Positions 19,515 through 29,227 of a stretch of 64,000 nt of DNA are shown piece by piece (the stretch's first letter is position 1; every line of letters starts with the position of its first letter). This DNA is from an uncultured Saprospiraceae bacterium (GTDB lineage: Bacteria > Bacteroidota > Bacteroidia > Chitinophagales > Saprospiraceae): the NCBI GenBank assembly GCA_937995755.1, contig CALKJD010000110.1, positions 1 to 64,000 on the forward strand. The letters are read 5' to 3'. Below the pieces are notes generated by a model. The model ran no database searches. It was not told the origin of the DNA and worked only from the letters and a program-made list of their open reading frames with translations. Both the position numbers and the translations under genes were made by a program.

Positions 19515-19979
19515 TTAATTCTCCAGAGCCTCTTTAAGTTGCTCTGCATGTTCTTTGGTTTTCACTTTCTTAATGATCTCCACAACTTTACCTTCTTCAT
19601 CCATTACAAATGTGGTACGGTGTACACCATCAAATTCTCTACCCATGAATTTTTTGGGGCCCCATATGCCGAAAGCTTTGATGATTTCTTTTTCTGGATC
19701 CGCTATAAGCGAGTATTGAAACTCATACTTATCAATGAATTTCTGATGTTTTTTTTCATTATCTGGACTCACACCAAATATTTGATAGCCATTCTTTTCA
19801 AACCATCTGTAATTATCTCTCAGATTACATGCCTCTCTTGTACATCCTGGACTATCGTCTTTTGGGTAGAAGAATAAAATATACTTGGACCCCTTGAGAC
19901 TTGCAGAACTCACCTCCGTTCCATTTTCTATATTCCCCTTAAAACTAGGAGCGTTATCTCCAATATTCAAATGCGTCAT
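19515..19979 (-). CDS. bcp: Thioredoxin-dependent peroxiredoxin (BCP family)
   Basis: FFYPKDDSPGCTREACNLRDNY; 154 aa. Confidence 0.93.
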   Translation of the reverse strand: MTHLNIGDNAPSFKGNIENGTEVSSASLKGSKYILFFYPKDDSPGCTREACNLRDNYRWFEKNGYQIFGVSPDNEKKHQKFIDKYEFQYSLIADPEKEIIKAFGIWGPKKFMGREFDGVHRTTFVMDEEGKVVEIIKKVKTKEHAEQLKEALEN

Positions 19980-20061
19980 GTCTAACTTATTTCGTGTAAT
20001 AGTTAGACAAAATGAGTGGTGGGTTGTTCACACAAGTGACAATTATTTTAAATAAATGTTA

Positions 20062-21738
20062 CTAATGGTGTAAAAGTTGAGAGTAGCTGGATTTGTTCCC
20101 TTTTTCATCGGTAGCAATAATAGTAAGTTCACGCTGACCTGAGATAAAAGCCTTTTTAGGTACTACTAAAGTATGATCAAGTATTTTGAATGGAGAAATG
20201 ATCCATTGCCCATCAATATAGGTATCGATGCTTACATCAGATATGTTGTCTTTCACTGTGAATGAGAGGTCTTTATCTAAGGAGGTCTGTCTAGGAATAA
20301 TGTTGGGTGGTATAGTGTCAATGTATAAACTATAATCTCCAAATACCTTAGTGTTAAAATTAAGGCTATCGCCTATTATTACTCCACCTTTATAGGTGAG
20401 ATCTCCATCTTCATCTATAAGTACTGCACAAAGCTTGGTAAGAAGTACTGAATCTGTCGATATAATAGGAATGGTGATATTAATAGGCTTGTAAAGAGGA
20501 CTTCTGTCCTTATGAATACTATAGACAGTATAATCCTCATTTCTAGATTCACTATAATTGAAATATAAATCTCTATCTAGAGCATTGGTTTCTAGAGTCA
20601 TATGGCAGCTTCCAAGTTTGAAGTTGTAGGCTTGGTCGTATTTTATTAGTTTTTCAAAAGAAGAACTGTTCTCAACCATCTTATTACTACGGCTTACGTC
20701 AAATTGAACTTTTGATGTATTACCACTGAAGTCTGAAGCTTCGATTTCTACCTTTCTCGGTTTTGAACTAAATATTGATATGATACCGTTTTTACTCGTC
20801 TCATCATATATATTTAATAGGTTGCCTGGCATCGGATAGCACCGTACCGCCGTGCGTTTATGTTCTTTTTTATCTGCATAGTCTATATGTGTTTTGATAT
20901 ATGCAGTTTCATCCCAGTTGACACTATCTACAGTTACACCGTATCTAAGGGTGTCGTCTACAGACATTTTTATTTTGTAGATACCGTTTTTATTGCTTGC
21001 GCCATCCATTCTGTCCCATCCTTGGAGTAATACGCCTATACGCCATGCAGGAATAGTCACAGCTCCTTTGCCGATGGTATATTTACCTTTGCCTACTTTT
21101 TGAGTGGGGTAGTTGCTGAAGTGGGTTTGCTGATGATCAGGACTAAGTCCGTGAATAGATACACTAGCTACATCAGGCGCAATGTTGTCCTTTGGACCTA
21201 TTCCAAATAGTAGCGGATTTATAGGTGTTTCACTTTTAGTGTTTCTAATTTCAAAATGTAGATGAGCTCCGTACGATCTTCCACTATTGCCTAAGAAGCC
21301 TATAAATGCACCTCGCGTTAGTATTAATTTTTCTTTTTGCGGATATATGTCGATTTCGTAGGATTGAGATGCGAGTTGAAGACGTTGGATGTACTCTTCG
21401 ATCGAGTCTTGAAATTCAAACATGTGAGCATAGACAGAAGTGTATCCATTAGGATGATCTACATATAATACTCGTCCGTAACCGCCTGTTTGAATTTTGA
21501 TTCTAGATATATACCCAGGAGCTGCCACAAAAAGAGAATCTCCGCTTTTATTAAATTTTGAAGGCTTGATATCCAGTCCAGCATGAAAGTGCGTCGCTCG
21601 CAGCTCACCAAATGATCCAGCTAATATGATATCATGCTTGATGGGCGAATCAAAATAGCTAGTATCTAGCATCTTCTGTGCATGTAGACTCATACCTACT
21701 AGTAAAATGTAAAGGCACAGCCTTATTCTCATTATCAT
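20062..21738 (-). CDS. M23 family (LytM) metallopeptidase
   Basis: GSFGELRATHFHAGLDI, NGYTSVYAHM, GRSYGAHLHFEIR motifs. Confidence 0.9.
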   Translation of the reverse strand: MIMRIRLCLYILLVGMSLHAQKMLDTSYFDSPIKHDIILAGSFGELRATHFHAGLDIKPSKFNKSGDSLFVAAPGYISRIKIQTGGYGRVLYVDHPNGYTSVYAHMFEFQDSIEEYIQRLQLASQSYEIDIYPQKEKLILTRGAFIGFLGNSGRSYGAHLHFEIRNTKSETPINPLLFGIGPKDNIAPDVASVSIHGLSPDHQQTHFSNYPTQKVGKGKYTIGKGAVTIPAWRIGVLLQGWDRMDGASNKNGIYKIKMSVDDTLRYGVTVDSVNWDETAYIKTHIDYADKKEHKRTAVRCYPMPGNLLNIYDETSKNGIISIFSSKPRKVEIEASDFSGNTSKVQFDVSRSNKMVENSSSFEKLIKYDQAYNFKLGSCHMTLETNALDRDLYFNYSESRNEDYTVYSIHKDRSPLYKPINITIPIISTDSVLLTKLCAVLIDEDGDLTYKGGVIIGDSLNFNTKVFGDYSLYIDTIPPNIIPRQTSLDKDLSFTVKDNISDVSIDTYIDGQWIISPFKILDHTLVVPKKAFISGQRELTIIATDEKGNKSSYSQLLHH

Positions 21739-22787
21739 AATGTTGGATTGCCGAATGTCTGGTGAATGAGTGTTCTGAGTTCATATATAAGACTATGAGT
21801 CGAACGCTTGCCTTCAAGAATAAGATTCTTAAAACTCTCTAATGTGGCTGATATTTTTGGATTGCTGGTAATTATTTGACCAATTTCTTGCTCTATAGAT
21901 TTATAAAGCCAATCGATATCTTGCTTGATTCTTTTATTTTTAAATCGACCTTTCTCCTTGGATAAGGTACAGAATGCGTTGACTTGATCTGTAAGTTGGT
22001 TGATGCCAAATCCGTGTAGGCCTGAGATCATTGCGACGGGTACTCTCCACTCGATGATAGGGTGGTGATACAGACCGAGTGCATTGCGATATGACTTAGC
22101 AGATTCAGTAGCTAGCTGCATTCGATCTTCATCTGCTTTATTGATAGCTACTATATCTGCGAGCTCTACGATTCCTCTTTTGATACCTTGTATCTCATCT
22201 CCTGCGCCTGGAAGTAGTAATAGTACAAATACGTCTGACATTTCAGCCGCCATAGTCTCTGATTGGCCTACGCCCACAGTTTCAATGAGTATAATATCGT
22301 AACCTGCAGACTCACAAAGCCTAATGCTCTCTCGCGTGGCATGATGTACGCCACCGAGTGTTAGTCCAGCAGCACTTGGTCTTATATATGCATTAGGATG
22401 TTGGCCTAGAGCTTCCATCCTTGTCTTGTCTCCAAGTATACTACCATGTGTGACACTACTACTAGGGTCTATAGCTAATACGGCTACTCTATGCCCTTGA
22501 TTGGCATATTGTAACCCCCAGTTTTCGATCAAGGTACTTTTGCCGACTCCTGGAGAGCCAGATACAGCAATCCGTATAGATGTTGGTGTAGTGTGATTAG
22601 ACAGATAGTCTGCTATTTCTGTAGAAATTTGTCTTTTAGATAGATCGTTACTTTCTGCTAAGGTAATGGCTTTGCTCAGTGCAAATCTATCACGCTCTAT
22701 GATCGCTTTAGCAATGTCGGTAGCAGACCGGTTGCTTTTAGATTTTGATCGATAAGACGGATTAATATGTTCCATAGTAGAATGCAA
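21735..22787 (-). CDS. meaB: Methylmalonyl-CoA mutase-associated GTPase MeaB
   Basis: GSPGVGKSTLIE P-loop, VLAIDPSSSVTHGSILGDKTRM, ETVGVGQSE; 4-bp ATGA overlap with the M23 gene. Start may be 22775. Confidence 0.93.
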   Translation of the reverse strand: MHSTMEHINPSYRSKSKSNRSATDIAKAIIERDRFALSKAITLAESNDLSKRQISTEIADYLSNHTTPTSIRIAVSGSPGVGKSTLIENWGLQYANQGHRVAVLAIDPSSSVTHGSILGDKTRMEALGQHPNAYIRPSAAGLTLGGVHHATRESIRLCESAGYDIILIETVGVGQSETMAAEMSDVFVLLLLPGAGDEIQGIKRGIVELADIVAINKADEDRMQLATESAKSYRNALGLYHHPIIEWRVPVAMISGLHGFGINQLTDQVNAFCTLSKEKGRFKNKRIKQDIDWLYKSIEQEIGQIITSNPKISATLESFKNLILEGKRSTHSLIYELRTLIHQTFGNPTL

Positions 22788-22813
22788 TTATATAACCGAG
22801 TATAAACAGAAAA

Positions 22814-22840
22814 AGTGCTCTACCCATCGGATAGAACACT
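22814..22840 (-). terminator. Intrinsic terminator downstream of rpsT
   Basis: AGTGCTCTA...TAGAACACT with T5 on - strand. Confidence 0.6.
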
Positions 22841-22887
22841 CTTATATATTTTCAGAGAGTAAAAAATACTCTAGATTTAGCTATTTC

Positions 22888-23145
22888 TTAAGCAGAAAGC
22901 TTAGTTACAAACTTAGTAAGCTTACTTTTTAAGTTACTTGCCTTGTTTTTATGCCAAGTGTTTTTCTGAGCTAGTCTATCGATCATGCTTATAACATGAG
23001 GAAGGAATTTTTTCGCTTCTGTACCATCTTCCATCTCTCTAAGCTTAAGTATAGCTGTACGAGCAGACTTCTTGTAGTATCTGTTTCTTAGACGAATTTT
23101 AGCGTCTTGTCTGATTCTCTTCTTTGATGACTGATGTTGTGCCAT
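22888..23145 (-). CDS. rpsT: 30S ribosomal protein S20
   Basis: MAQHQSSKKRIRQDAKIRLRNRYYKKSARTAILKLRE...NTWHKNKASNLKSKLTKFV. Confidence 0.96.
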   Translation of the reverse strand: MAQHQSSKKRIRQDAKIRLRNRYYKKSARTAILKLREMEDGTEAKKFLPHVISMIDRLAQKNTWHKNKASNLKSKLTKFVTKLSA

Positions 23146-23171
23146 TGTATTGTATCTTTTAAATTGGGCTG

Positions 23172-23202
23172 CAAAAGTAATTTAAATATCTGAATAACAA
23201 AA
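23172..23202 (-). promoter_or_regulatory. Bacteroidota-type promoter for rpsT
   Basis: On - strand TTTTG-18 nt-TACTTTTG. Confidence 0.7.
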
Positions 23203-23293
23203 GACTACGGTAAAAATAATCGCTTATTTGATGATATTTAAAACCTTTGTAATCCATATGGATTTATTATATGTCTAAGGTGTTGATAGTAAA

Positions 23294-23779
23294 TTACTTG
23301 CCTTTGTACTTGTAAGCGATATAGTAGATGTTTCTTTCATCACTATTCTCTAAAGGTACTTCGCTTTTATATACTATGCTTACATTATAGCGACCTACCT
23401 TACCGCTAAAGTCATTTTCTATCACTTCATCTAACGGTAAACGTATATCTAAGTCTGTATTTGAATCGAGTTTTTCGACAACTCGCATCTCTTGCAGAGT
23501 TCTTGTCTTGTACTTTTTACTTTCATCTTGCTCTATATGCAATAATATATCGCTGAGATCAAGAGTGTTAGCAGAAACATTTGTCGCGTTTATGTCTGTC
23601 TCACCTTTCATGCCATAGTGAGTTTTAAATTTCAACTCGGACTTCAATATGGTAATAGCTTCTTTATCTGAAAGGCTGATTTCTTCCTGAGCCATTTTTT
23701 TTGTGGATGAGCAGGAAATAAACAAAATACTGAGTATGCTTATATACAGTACGTTGAGTGAGTATTTAGCTATATTCAT
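23294..23779 (-). CDS. Putative lipoprotein
   Basis: 161 aa, lipobox FISC-SSTKK; overlaps the S4 gene by 1 bp. Confidence 0.65.
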   Translation of the reverse strand: MNIAKYSLNVLYISILSILFISCSSTKKMAQEEISLSDKEAITILKSELKFKTHYGMKGETDINATNVSANTLDLSDILLHIEQDESKKYKTRTLQEMRVVEKLDSNTDLDIRLPLDEVIENDFSGKVGRYNVSIVYKSEVPLENSDERNIYYIAYKYKGK

Positions 23780-24003
23780 TATTCTATGATTTCGATTTGT
23801 TTGATTCCAAAGAGGACTTTGTCGCCTGCGCGAAGTTTTTTACCACGTCTAGTTTCGACTTCGCCATTGACAGATATTTCTCCGTTTTGACAATACATCT
23901 TTACTTCACCTCCGGAATTAACTAAGCTTGCAAGCTTCATAAGATTTTTAAGTTCGATATATTCTTTTCCTTCTAAGGCAAATTGTGCTTCTTGTATTTT
24001 CAT
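23779..24003 (-). CDS. S4-like RNA-binding domain protein (YbcJ type)
   Basis: EYIELKNLMKLASLVNSGGEVKMYCQNGEISVNGEVETRRGKKLRAGDKV. Confidence 0.88.
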   Translation of the reverse strand: MKIQEAQFALEGKEYIELKNLMKLASLVNSGGEVKMYCQNGEISVNGEVETRRGKKLRAGDKVLFGIKQIEIIE

Positions 24004-24170
24004 AAGTGTATCAATGATTATTAAGCAAAAATAGTGCTGAAATGACTGGATATTTTAATTCTTCCTTTGGCGAACTATAGAAAAGCAATGCAGTAATATA
24101 TGGAGACACTTAATCTGAGAAGATAATTACTTGTCATAGTTCATTATCAAAATAAAATAGTGGTTGACGC

Positions 24171-25544
24171 TTAGGCAAATACTTCCCTAAGCAAATCATC
24201 TACTTTACTAATACCTACTATATTGGCATCATACTTAGAAGTATCTATGCCTTTGAGACTGTACTTGGAAATGTAGATTTGGCTTCTGCCTAGTCTTGCC
24301 GCTTCTTGGAGTCGTTGCTCTATTCTACTCACAGATCGTACTTCACCAGATAAGCCTACCTCTCCTATAAATGCCATCTCATCTGAAAGCGAAATATCCT
24401 GTAGCGATGAAATTAATGATGCCACTACGGCTAGATCCAATGCAGGGTCTGTTATCTTAAGTCCTCCTGCAAGATTAAGAAAAACATCTTGTTGACCATA
24501 CGCTAGGCCACATCTTTTCTCTAATACTGCAAGTAGCATTGATAATCTTCGCAAGTCAAATCCTGTAGCCGATCTCTGAGGGTTACCATATATAGCTGGG
24601 CTAACTAATGCTTGTACCTCTATTAAGAGTGGTCGCATTCCTTCCATACTTGCTGCTACAGCTATACCACTAAGTTTATCTTCATTTTGCGAGAGTAGGA
24701 GTTCTGAAGGATTATCTACTTCTCTCATACCATCAGATTGCATTTCATAGATCCCTATTTCGTCAGTAGAGCCAAATCTGTTTTTGATCGTTCGTAGTAT
24801 TCGGTAAGCATACAGTTTGTCTCCTTCGAAGTGCAATACTACATCTACGATATGCTCTAGTAGTTTTGGTCCAGCTAATGAGCCCTCTTTTGTAATATGG
24901 CCTATGATGAATACTGGGATGTTAAGTGTTTTGGCAAATTTTTGTAGTTCCGAGGTGCATTCTCTAACCTGACTTACGGTACCTGCGGTACTTTCTATGT
25001 GAGGGCTGTACAGTGTCTGTATACTATCTATGATCAATATCGAAGGCATAATCTGTTTAGCTTGCCTAAGGATAGTGTCAATATTTGTTTCGTTATATAT
25101 TAAGCAAGCATCATTTTGCCCTTGTATTCGATTGGCTCTCATTTTAATCTGCTCCTTACTCTCTTCTCCAGAGACATATAATATAGATGTCTGTATACGT
25201 AAGCATATCTGTAGTAGTAGAGTAGATTTACCTATTCCGGGTTGACCACCAAGTAATACAAGAGATCCAGGTACGATACCACCACCTAGTACTCTATTGA
25301 GCTCATTATCCGTAAATTTTATCCTTTGAGTCTCACCAATCACTACATCTGCAAGACTTTTAGGACTATTATCCGTTTTGCTAGGTTCTTTCCACGCTTT
25401 GGATTTTACATCTGACTTAGTTTCTCTTTGTATTATTTCCTCTTCTAATGTATTCCATTCACCACACGAATTACATCTTCCTTCCCACTTAGAATGTTGT
25501 GATCCACAGTTGCTACAAAAGTATGCTGTTCTTATTTTACTCAA
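24171..25544 (-). CDS. radA: DNA repair protein RadA
   Basis: N-terminal C4 zinc finger, GGQPGIGKSTLLLQ, KNRFGS motif. Confidence 0.96.
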   Translation of the reverse strand: MSKIRTAYFCSNCGSQHSKWEGRCNSCGEWNTLEEEIIQRETKSDVKSKAWKEPSKTDNSPKSLADVVIGETQRIKFTDNELNRVLGGGIVPGSLVLLGGQPGIGKSTLLLQICLRIQTSILYVSGEESKEQIKMRANRIQGQNDACLIYNETNIDTILRQAKQIMPSILIIDSIQTLYSPHIESTAGTVSQVRECTSELQKFAKTLNIPVFIIGHITKEGSLAGPKLLEHIVDVVLHFEGDKLYAYRILRTIKNRFGSTDEIGIYEMQSDGMREVDNPSELLLSQNEDKLSGIAVAASMEGMRPLLIEVQALVSPAIYGNPQRSATGFDLRRLSMLLAVLEKRCGLAYGQQDVFLNLAGGLKITDPALDLAVVASLISSLQDISLSDEMAFIGEVGLSGEVRSVSRIEQRLQEAARLGRSQIYISKYSLKGIDTSKYDANIVGISKVDDLLREVFA

Positions 25545-25774
25545 ATTATTATAAATTTATGAGATGAAGTGTCCCCATTAATTGGGCTAATTACGCGTAT
25601 TTACACATTATTTTAAAAAAAAAGATAATTTAGATGTGACTTTAGTTAGGATAGTGCGTCAGAAGTGCAGATTAGATAATTAATTAGGTTAATTAATCTT
25701 AATTATGAAAACTTCTACAAACACCTAAAGAGGTATATAAAGAGAATTGTTTTCAATTGGTTTTTTGGGGTTAT

Positions 25775-25816
25775 GCAGGGTGCTAGGATTCTTTCTTAGT
25801 ATCCCTGCTCTTTTTT
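25775..25816 (+). terminator. Intrinsic terminator on + strand with no upstream + strand gene
   Basis: GCAGGG...CCCTGC hairpin (25775-25808) with T6 at 25811-25816; preceded by AATTG-tttt-CAATT-gg-TTTTTT (25745-25766). Confidence 0.65.
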
Positions 25817-25867
25817 AGGGGTAGAGTGTTTTTTTTCTTAAATAGAAAATTTAAAGGATAAGCGTTT

Positions 25868-26203
25868 TTATCTATCCGCACATCTTACACATCTATTGCT
25901 TTCTGGCATATAGATTAGCCTTTTCGGCTGGATTGGATTTTTGCACATTTTGCATTTACCAAAATTTTCATCATCTATATTGATTACCGCTACTCTTAAT
26001 TTGGTCAGTTTTTCACGCTTGTTGCGAAGCGATACTTCCATGACACTTTTATTATTGATCGCATCCATTCGACTGATTCTTCCTAGACTATTCTCAGGTT
26101 TCACAGGTTCGGTCATTTTCTCAAGACTGTTAATGTCCTCTTTCATTTTCTCAATCAACAAGTTAATTTGCTTTTTGAGATCATTTTTCTCTGCGTCTGT
26201 CAT
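25868..26203 (-). CDS. TraR/DksA family C4 zinc-finger protein
   Basis: FGKCKMCKNPIQPKRLIYMPESNRCVRCADR. Confidence 0.88.
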   Translation of the reverse strand: MTDAEKNDLKKQINLLIEKMKEDINSLEKMTEPVKPENSLGRISRMDAINNKSVMEVSLRNKREKLTKLRVAVINIDDENFGKCKMCKNPIQPKRLIYMPESNRCVRCADR

Positions 26204-26323
26204 AAAATTGAAATTATAGGTGCTACGTTAAAAATCACATTCATTATGGTAAGTACGATAATAATTTAACGAAAATTCCTTTATATTAAGCATAAACACT
26301 CTTTTTCACACTTAAGACTTGGT

Positions 26324-26701
26324 ATGAGTCAGTTTTCCTGGACCCTTCTAGATGATTTTGGGCATAAATATGAGATTGGACTCTATCATGGTGACAAATC
26401 AAAGCATGTGCTTATACATATCAATCGCAAGCCAATTGTGATTGATTTTCATATTAAAGAGACTAAGTTGTATTCATTCTATGTAGGTCACGAATTATGT
26501 GAAGTGCAGATCTTAAAAGATATGGAACATTATAAATATAGCTTTGTAACCAATCAAGAAATAGATACCCCACTTAATCTTGCTCGTAAAGAACAAAGCC
26601 GTAAGTATTTTATACTGATTATTGCTTTAGGCTTGGCGTTGGTTCTATTTATATTAGGAATCAGTTACTGGATGATGTCGATTACGCATCTTCTCAATTG
26701 A
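26324..26701 (+). CDS. Hypothetical protein with C-terminal transmembrane anchor
   Basis: 125 aa; C-terminal hydrophobic helix YFILIIALGLALVLFILGISYW. Confidence 0.6.
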   Translation: MSQFSWTLLDDFGHKYEIGLYHGDKSKHVLIHINRKPIVIDFHIKETKLYSFYVGHELCEVQILKDMEHYKYSFVTNQEIDTPLNLARKEQSRKYFILIIALGLALVLFILGISYWMMSITHLLN

Positions 26702-27069
26702 ATCTATAATATTTAAGGTTTTATAGATTTCTAATTAACAGTTATATTCTTTCTGAGTATATTTTAAGAGCATATATTCTTGCATTAAAGCCAATTACTC
26801 ACCGAAAAGATCAAATTGTTAGTTGGGAATGGATATGTCTACGATTAATTATATCTTTAAACTATTGCTGTTGCATAAAGAATTAGCCTTTTCAATAAAT
26901 TGATAGGAGAAATACCACAAATATTTGATAGTCAAATAAGATTGGTTTAGAAGCAAAGTAAATAGGCTGACAAAACTTGAGCAATTTTTTTAATAATTGA
27001 TATATCGAAATAGTATAATATATTATTTTGTGATTAGATAATTTTTTATAAATTCAAAAAACTTTAAGA

Positions 27070-27564
27070 ATGAAAACAATAACGAACGGAATTTTACTTT
27101 TGTTTATGCTTTGTCTAAGCTTTTCTTCATTTGCTCAGGATACCTATAAATCTGCTATAGGACTACGATTAGGTAGTCCAGTGGCTGTAAGTTATAAGAC
27201 CTTTGTAAAAGAAGATATAGCAGCAGAGGCTTATCTAGCTTTTAGATCATATAATGGATATAGCTTTACGGCGATTGGCGTATCGGGTCAGAAACATAAC
27301 CCAATACCTAGTGTTGAGAGACTATCATGGTACTATGGTGCTGGATTAGGTGCATATTTTTACAGCTTTGACAATGATTTTATAGCTGGGGATAATGGTT
27401 CTCTATCTTTAGGGCTTCAAGGGTACTTAGGTTTAGATTATGCTTTCGAAGATTTCCCAATAAATATTAGTGTTGATTGGATACCTACCTATTTTGTTTC
27501 CGGCTTTGGAGATGGCTTTGGAGGAGGATATGGTACATTAGCTGTAAGATATATTTTGAACTAA
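27070..27564 (+). CDS. Small outer-membrane beta-barrel protein
   Basis: Signal peptide, alternating amphipathic strands, YGTLAVRYILN terminus. Confidence 0.65.
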   Translation: MKTITNGILLLFMLCLSFSSFAQDTYKSAIGLRLGSPVAVSYKTFVKEDIAAEAYLAFRSYNGYSFTAIGVSGQKHNPIPSVERLSWYYGAGLGAYFYSFDNDFIAGDNGSLSLGLQGYLGLDYAFEDFPINISVDWIPTYFVSGFGDGFGGGYGTLAVRYILN

Positions 27565-27586
27565 TAATAAACGTTGATCAAATATT

Positions 27587-27620
27587 AATAGCGAAGGAAC
27601 AATGATTTCTTCGCTATTTT
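27587..27620 (+). terminator. Intrinsic terminator
   Basis: AATAGCGAAG-12 nt-CTTCGCTATT + T-rich. Confidence 0.7.
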
Positions 27621-27740
27621 TATTTGAGAAGATTAACTTATACTTTTACTTTACATTTCCAACCATTCGTTATTATTAATAACCTTCTGGATTGGGACTA
27701 GATAATTAGAAAAGAGAAAAGTATTATCCCAAATACTAGA

Positions 27741-27774
27741 GTGGAAGTCATTGAAAAATGGCTTCCACTTTTTT
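27741..27774 (+). terminator. Second + strand terminator, separated from any ORF
   Basis: GTGGAAGTCAT-tgaaa-AATGGCTTCCAC then TTTTTT. Confidence 0.65.
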
Positions 27775-27899
27775 GTTGAAATAAGTTTTACCATACTTCT
27801 AACCCAGCCTTAACATTCCTTAACACATCGCTAGCGTCTTCATTGTAATTAATACAGATCCAAAAAGAGATCTATTTTATCTAATACAAAATACAGAAG

Positions 27900-28592
27900 G
27901 TGATGAAAGCAATGAAAACAATAATCGGAATAGTAACACTTATACTTATAGGGACTTTAACTATGACCGCACAGACAGAAGTAGGAGTAAAGACAGGTGT
28001 CGCTTTCAATAACAGTAATTTCTCTGGACTAGTTGGAGATATCTTGCCAGATACACGTACTCACTATGGATATTCAATAGGAATATATGCTGATGTTCCA
28101 ATGAATAATAGCTTTAGTTTTCATCCAGAAATAGCATATGCATCAAGAGGCTTCAGTATGGATCAAGGTACAAATTTTGATGTTTTAGGGATGGATATTC
28201 CTGTAGGTGTAAGAGCGGTAACCAACGTGAAATACATAGAGACTCTAGCACTTTTGCGTTATAAAATAGGCGACGGTCCGTTTAAGGTTTTTGTAGAAGG
28301 AGGGCCTGGATTGGGGTATGCAACTTCAGCATATATACAGCCGAAGGCAACTCTATTGCTCGAATTTAATCTGCCGCAAGTAGATGTTAATCTAAGTGGA
28401 GATACTTACAATAGAACAGATGTAACCGCTAACATAGGCTCTGGTGTAGAATACGATACAGGTCAAGGCATCTTAGGAGCTAATGTTAGATATAGTCACG
28501 GTTTAGCCAATGTACTTAATGATCCAATTATCAACACGAGAATTACGAATCAGTCGATTAATTTGAGTGTGTCTTATGGATATAGATTCTAA
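27900..28592 (+). CDS. PorT-like outer-membrane beta-barrel protein
   Basis: Signal peptide, TEVGVKTGVAFNNSNFSG..., RYKIGDGPFKVFVEGGPGLGY, C-terminal SVSYGYRF. Confidence 0.75.
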   Translation: MMKAMKTIIGIVTLILIGTLTMTAQTEVGVKTGVAFNNSNFSGLVGDILPDTRTHYGYSIGIYADVPMNNSFSFHPEIAYASRGFSMDQGTNFDVLGMDIPVGVRAVTNVKYIETLALLRYKIGDGPFKVFVEGGPGLGYATSAYIQPKATLLLEFNLPQVDVNLSGDTYNRTDVTANIGSGVEYDTGQGILGANVRYSHGLANVLNDPIINTRITNQSINLSVSYGYRF

Positions 28593-28679
28593 GTCGGGTA
28601 TCAAGCTAACATAGAAGGATAACAAAATAAAACATGTAATAGGAAGGTGACTTAATGGTAGAATATATTTCCTTTTACG

Positions 28680-28718
28680 GAGCCTAAGTGTATTGCGTCA
28701 CACTTGGGCTCTTTTTTT
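28680..28718 (+). terminator. Intrinsic terminator
   Basis: GAGCCTAAGTGT-attgcgtc-ACACTTGGGCTC-T7. Confidence 0.85.
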
Positions 28719-28729
28719 GCGAAGACTAA

Positions 28730-29092
28730 TTAGCTATTCACCATATGTGCTGCAGTCTGTGGGAATCTATTGAAAATTTCAATTTTGAGCGATTCATCAA
28801 TATCTAAATCCCAGATTGCTTTTCGCATATTTTTAAGCCAAGAAATAGCTGATTTTTCAGTAATAGCATGTGGCATATGACGAAGCCTCATACGAGGATG
28901 GCCATACTCAGCTACATACAGACTCGGACCTCCAAGAAATCCTGTTAGAAACAGAAATTGCTTACGTTTGACTAACTCCATGTCAGTAGTGAATAGATGA
29001 TTGATACTATCATCCGCCATGACATGATTGTAAAAGTTGTCTACCATTAACTTAAGAGTGTCTTCGCCCAATCTGTGATATATACTTTCCAT
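28730..29092 (-). CDS. Truncated hemoglobin (globin-like)
   Basis: 120 aa; MVDNFYNHVMADDSINHLFTTDMELVKRKQFLFLTGFLGGPSLY...MRLRHMPHAI. Confidence 0.88.
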   Translation of the reverse strand: MESIYHRLGEDTLKLMVDNFYNHVMADDSINHLFTTDMELVKRKQFLFLTGFLGGPSLYVAEYGHPRMRLRHMPHAITEKSAISWLKNMRKAIWDLDIDESLKIEIFNRFPQTAAHMVNS

Positions 29093-29227
29093 AGGTTGTA
29101 TTTAACTTGCTGCAAATCTACTTTTTAAAACGTGATAATAGATTATTCGGATTCCTTTTCACTTTTCGTATAATTTGGGTAACCTTTGGATCATATCTAC
29201 CGTTGCAATAGTATATATTCTCAAAAT

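Noticed and set aside
25705-25728. Thr-rich leader peptide MKTSTNT as part of an attenuator
   Set aside because: No + strand structural gene follows within about 590 bp, so attenuation has no target.
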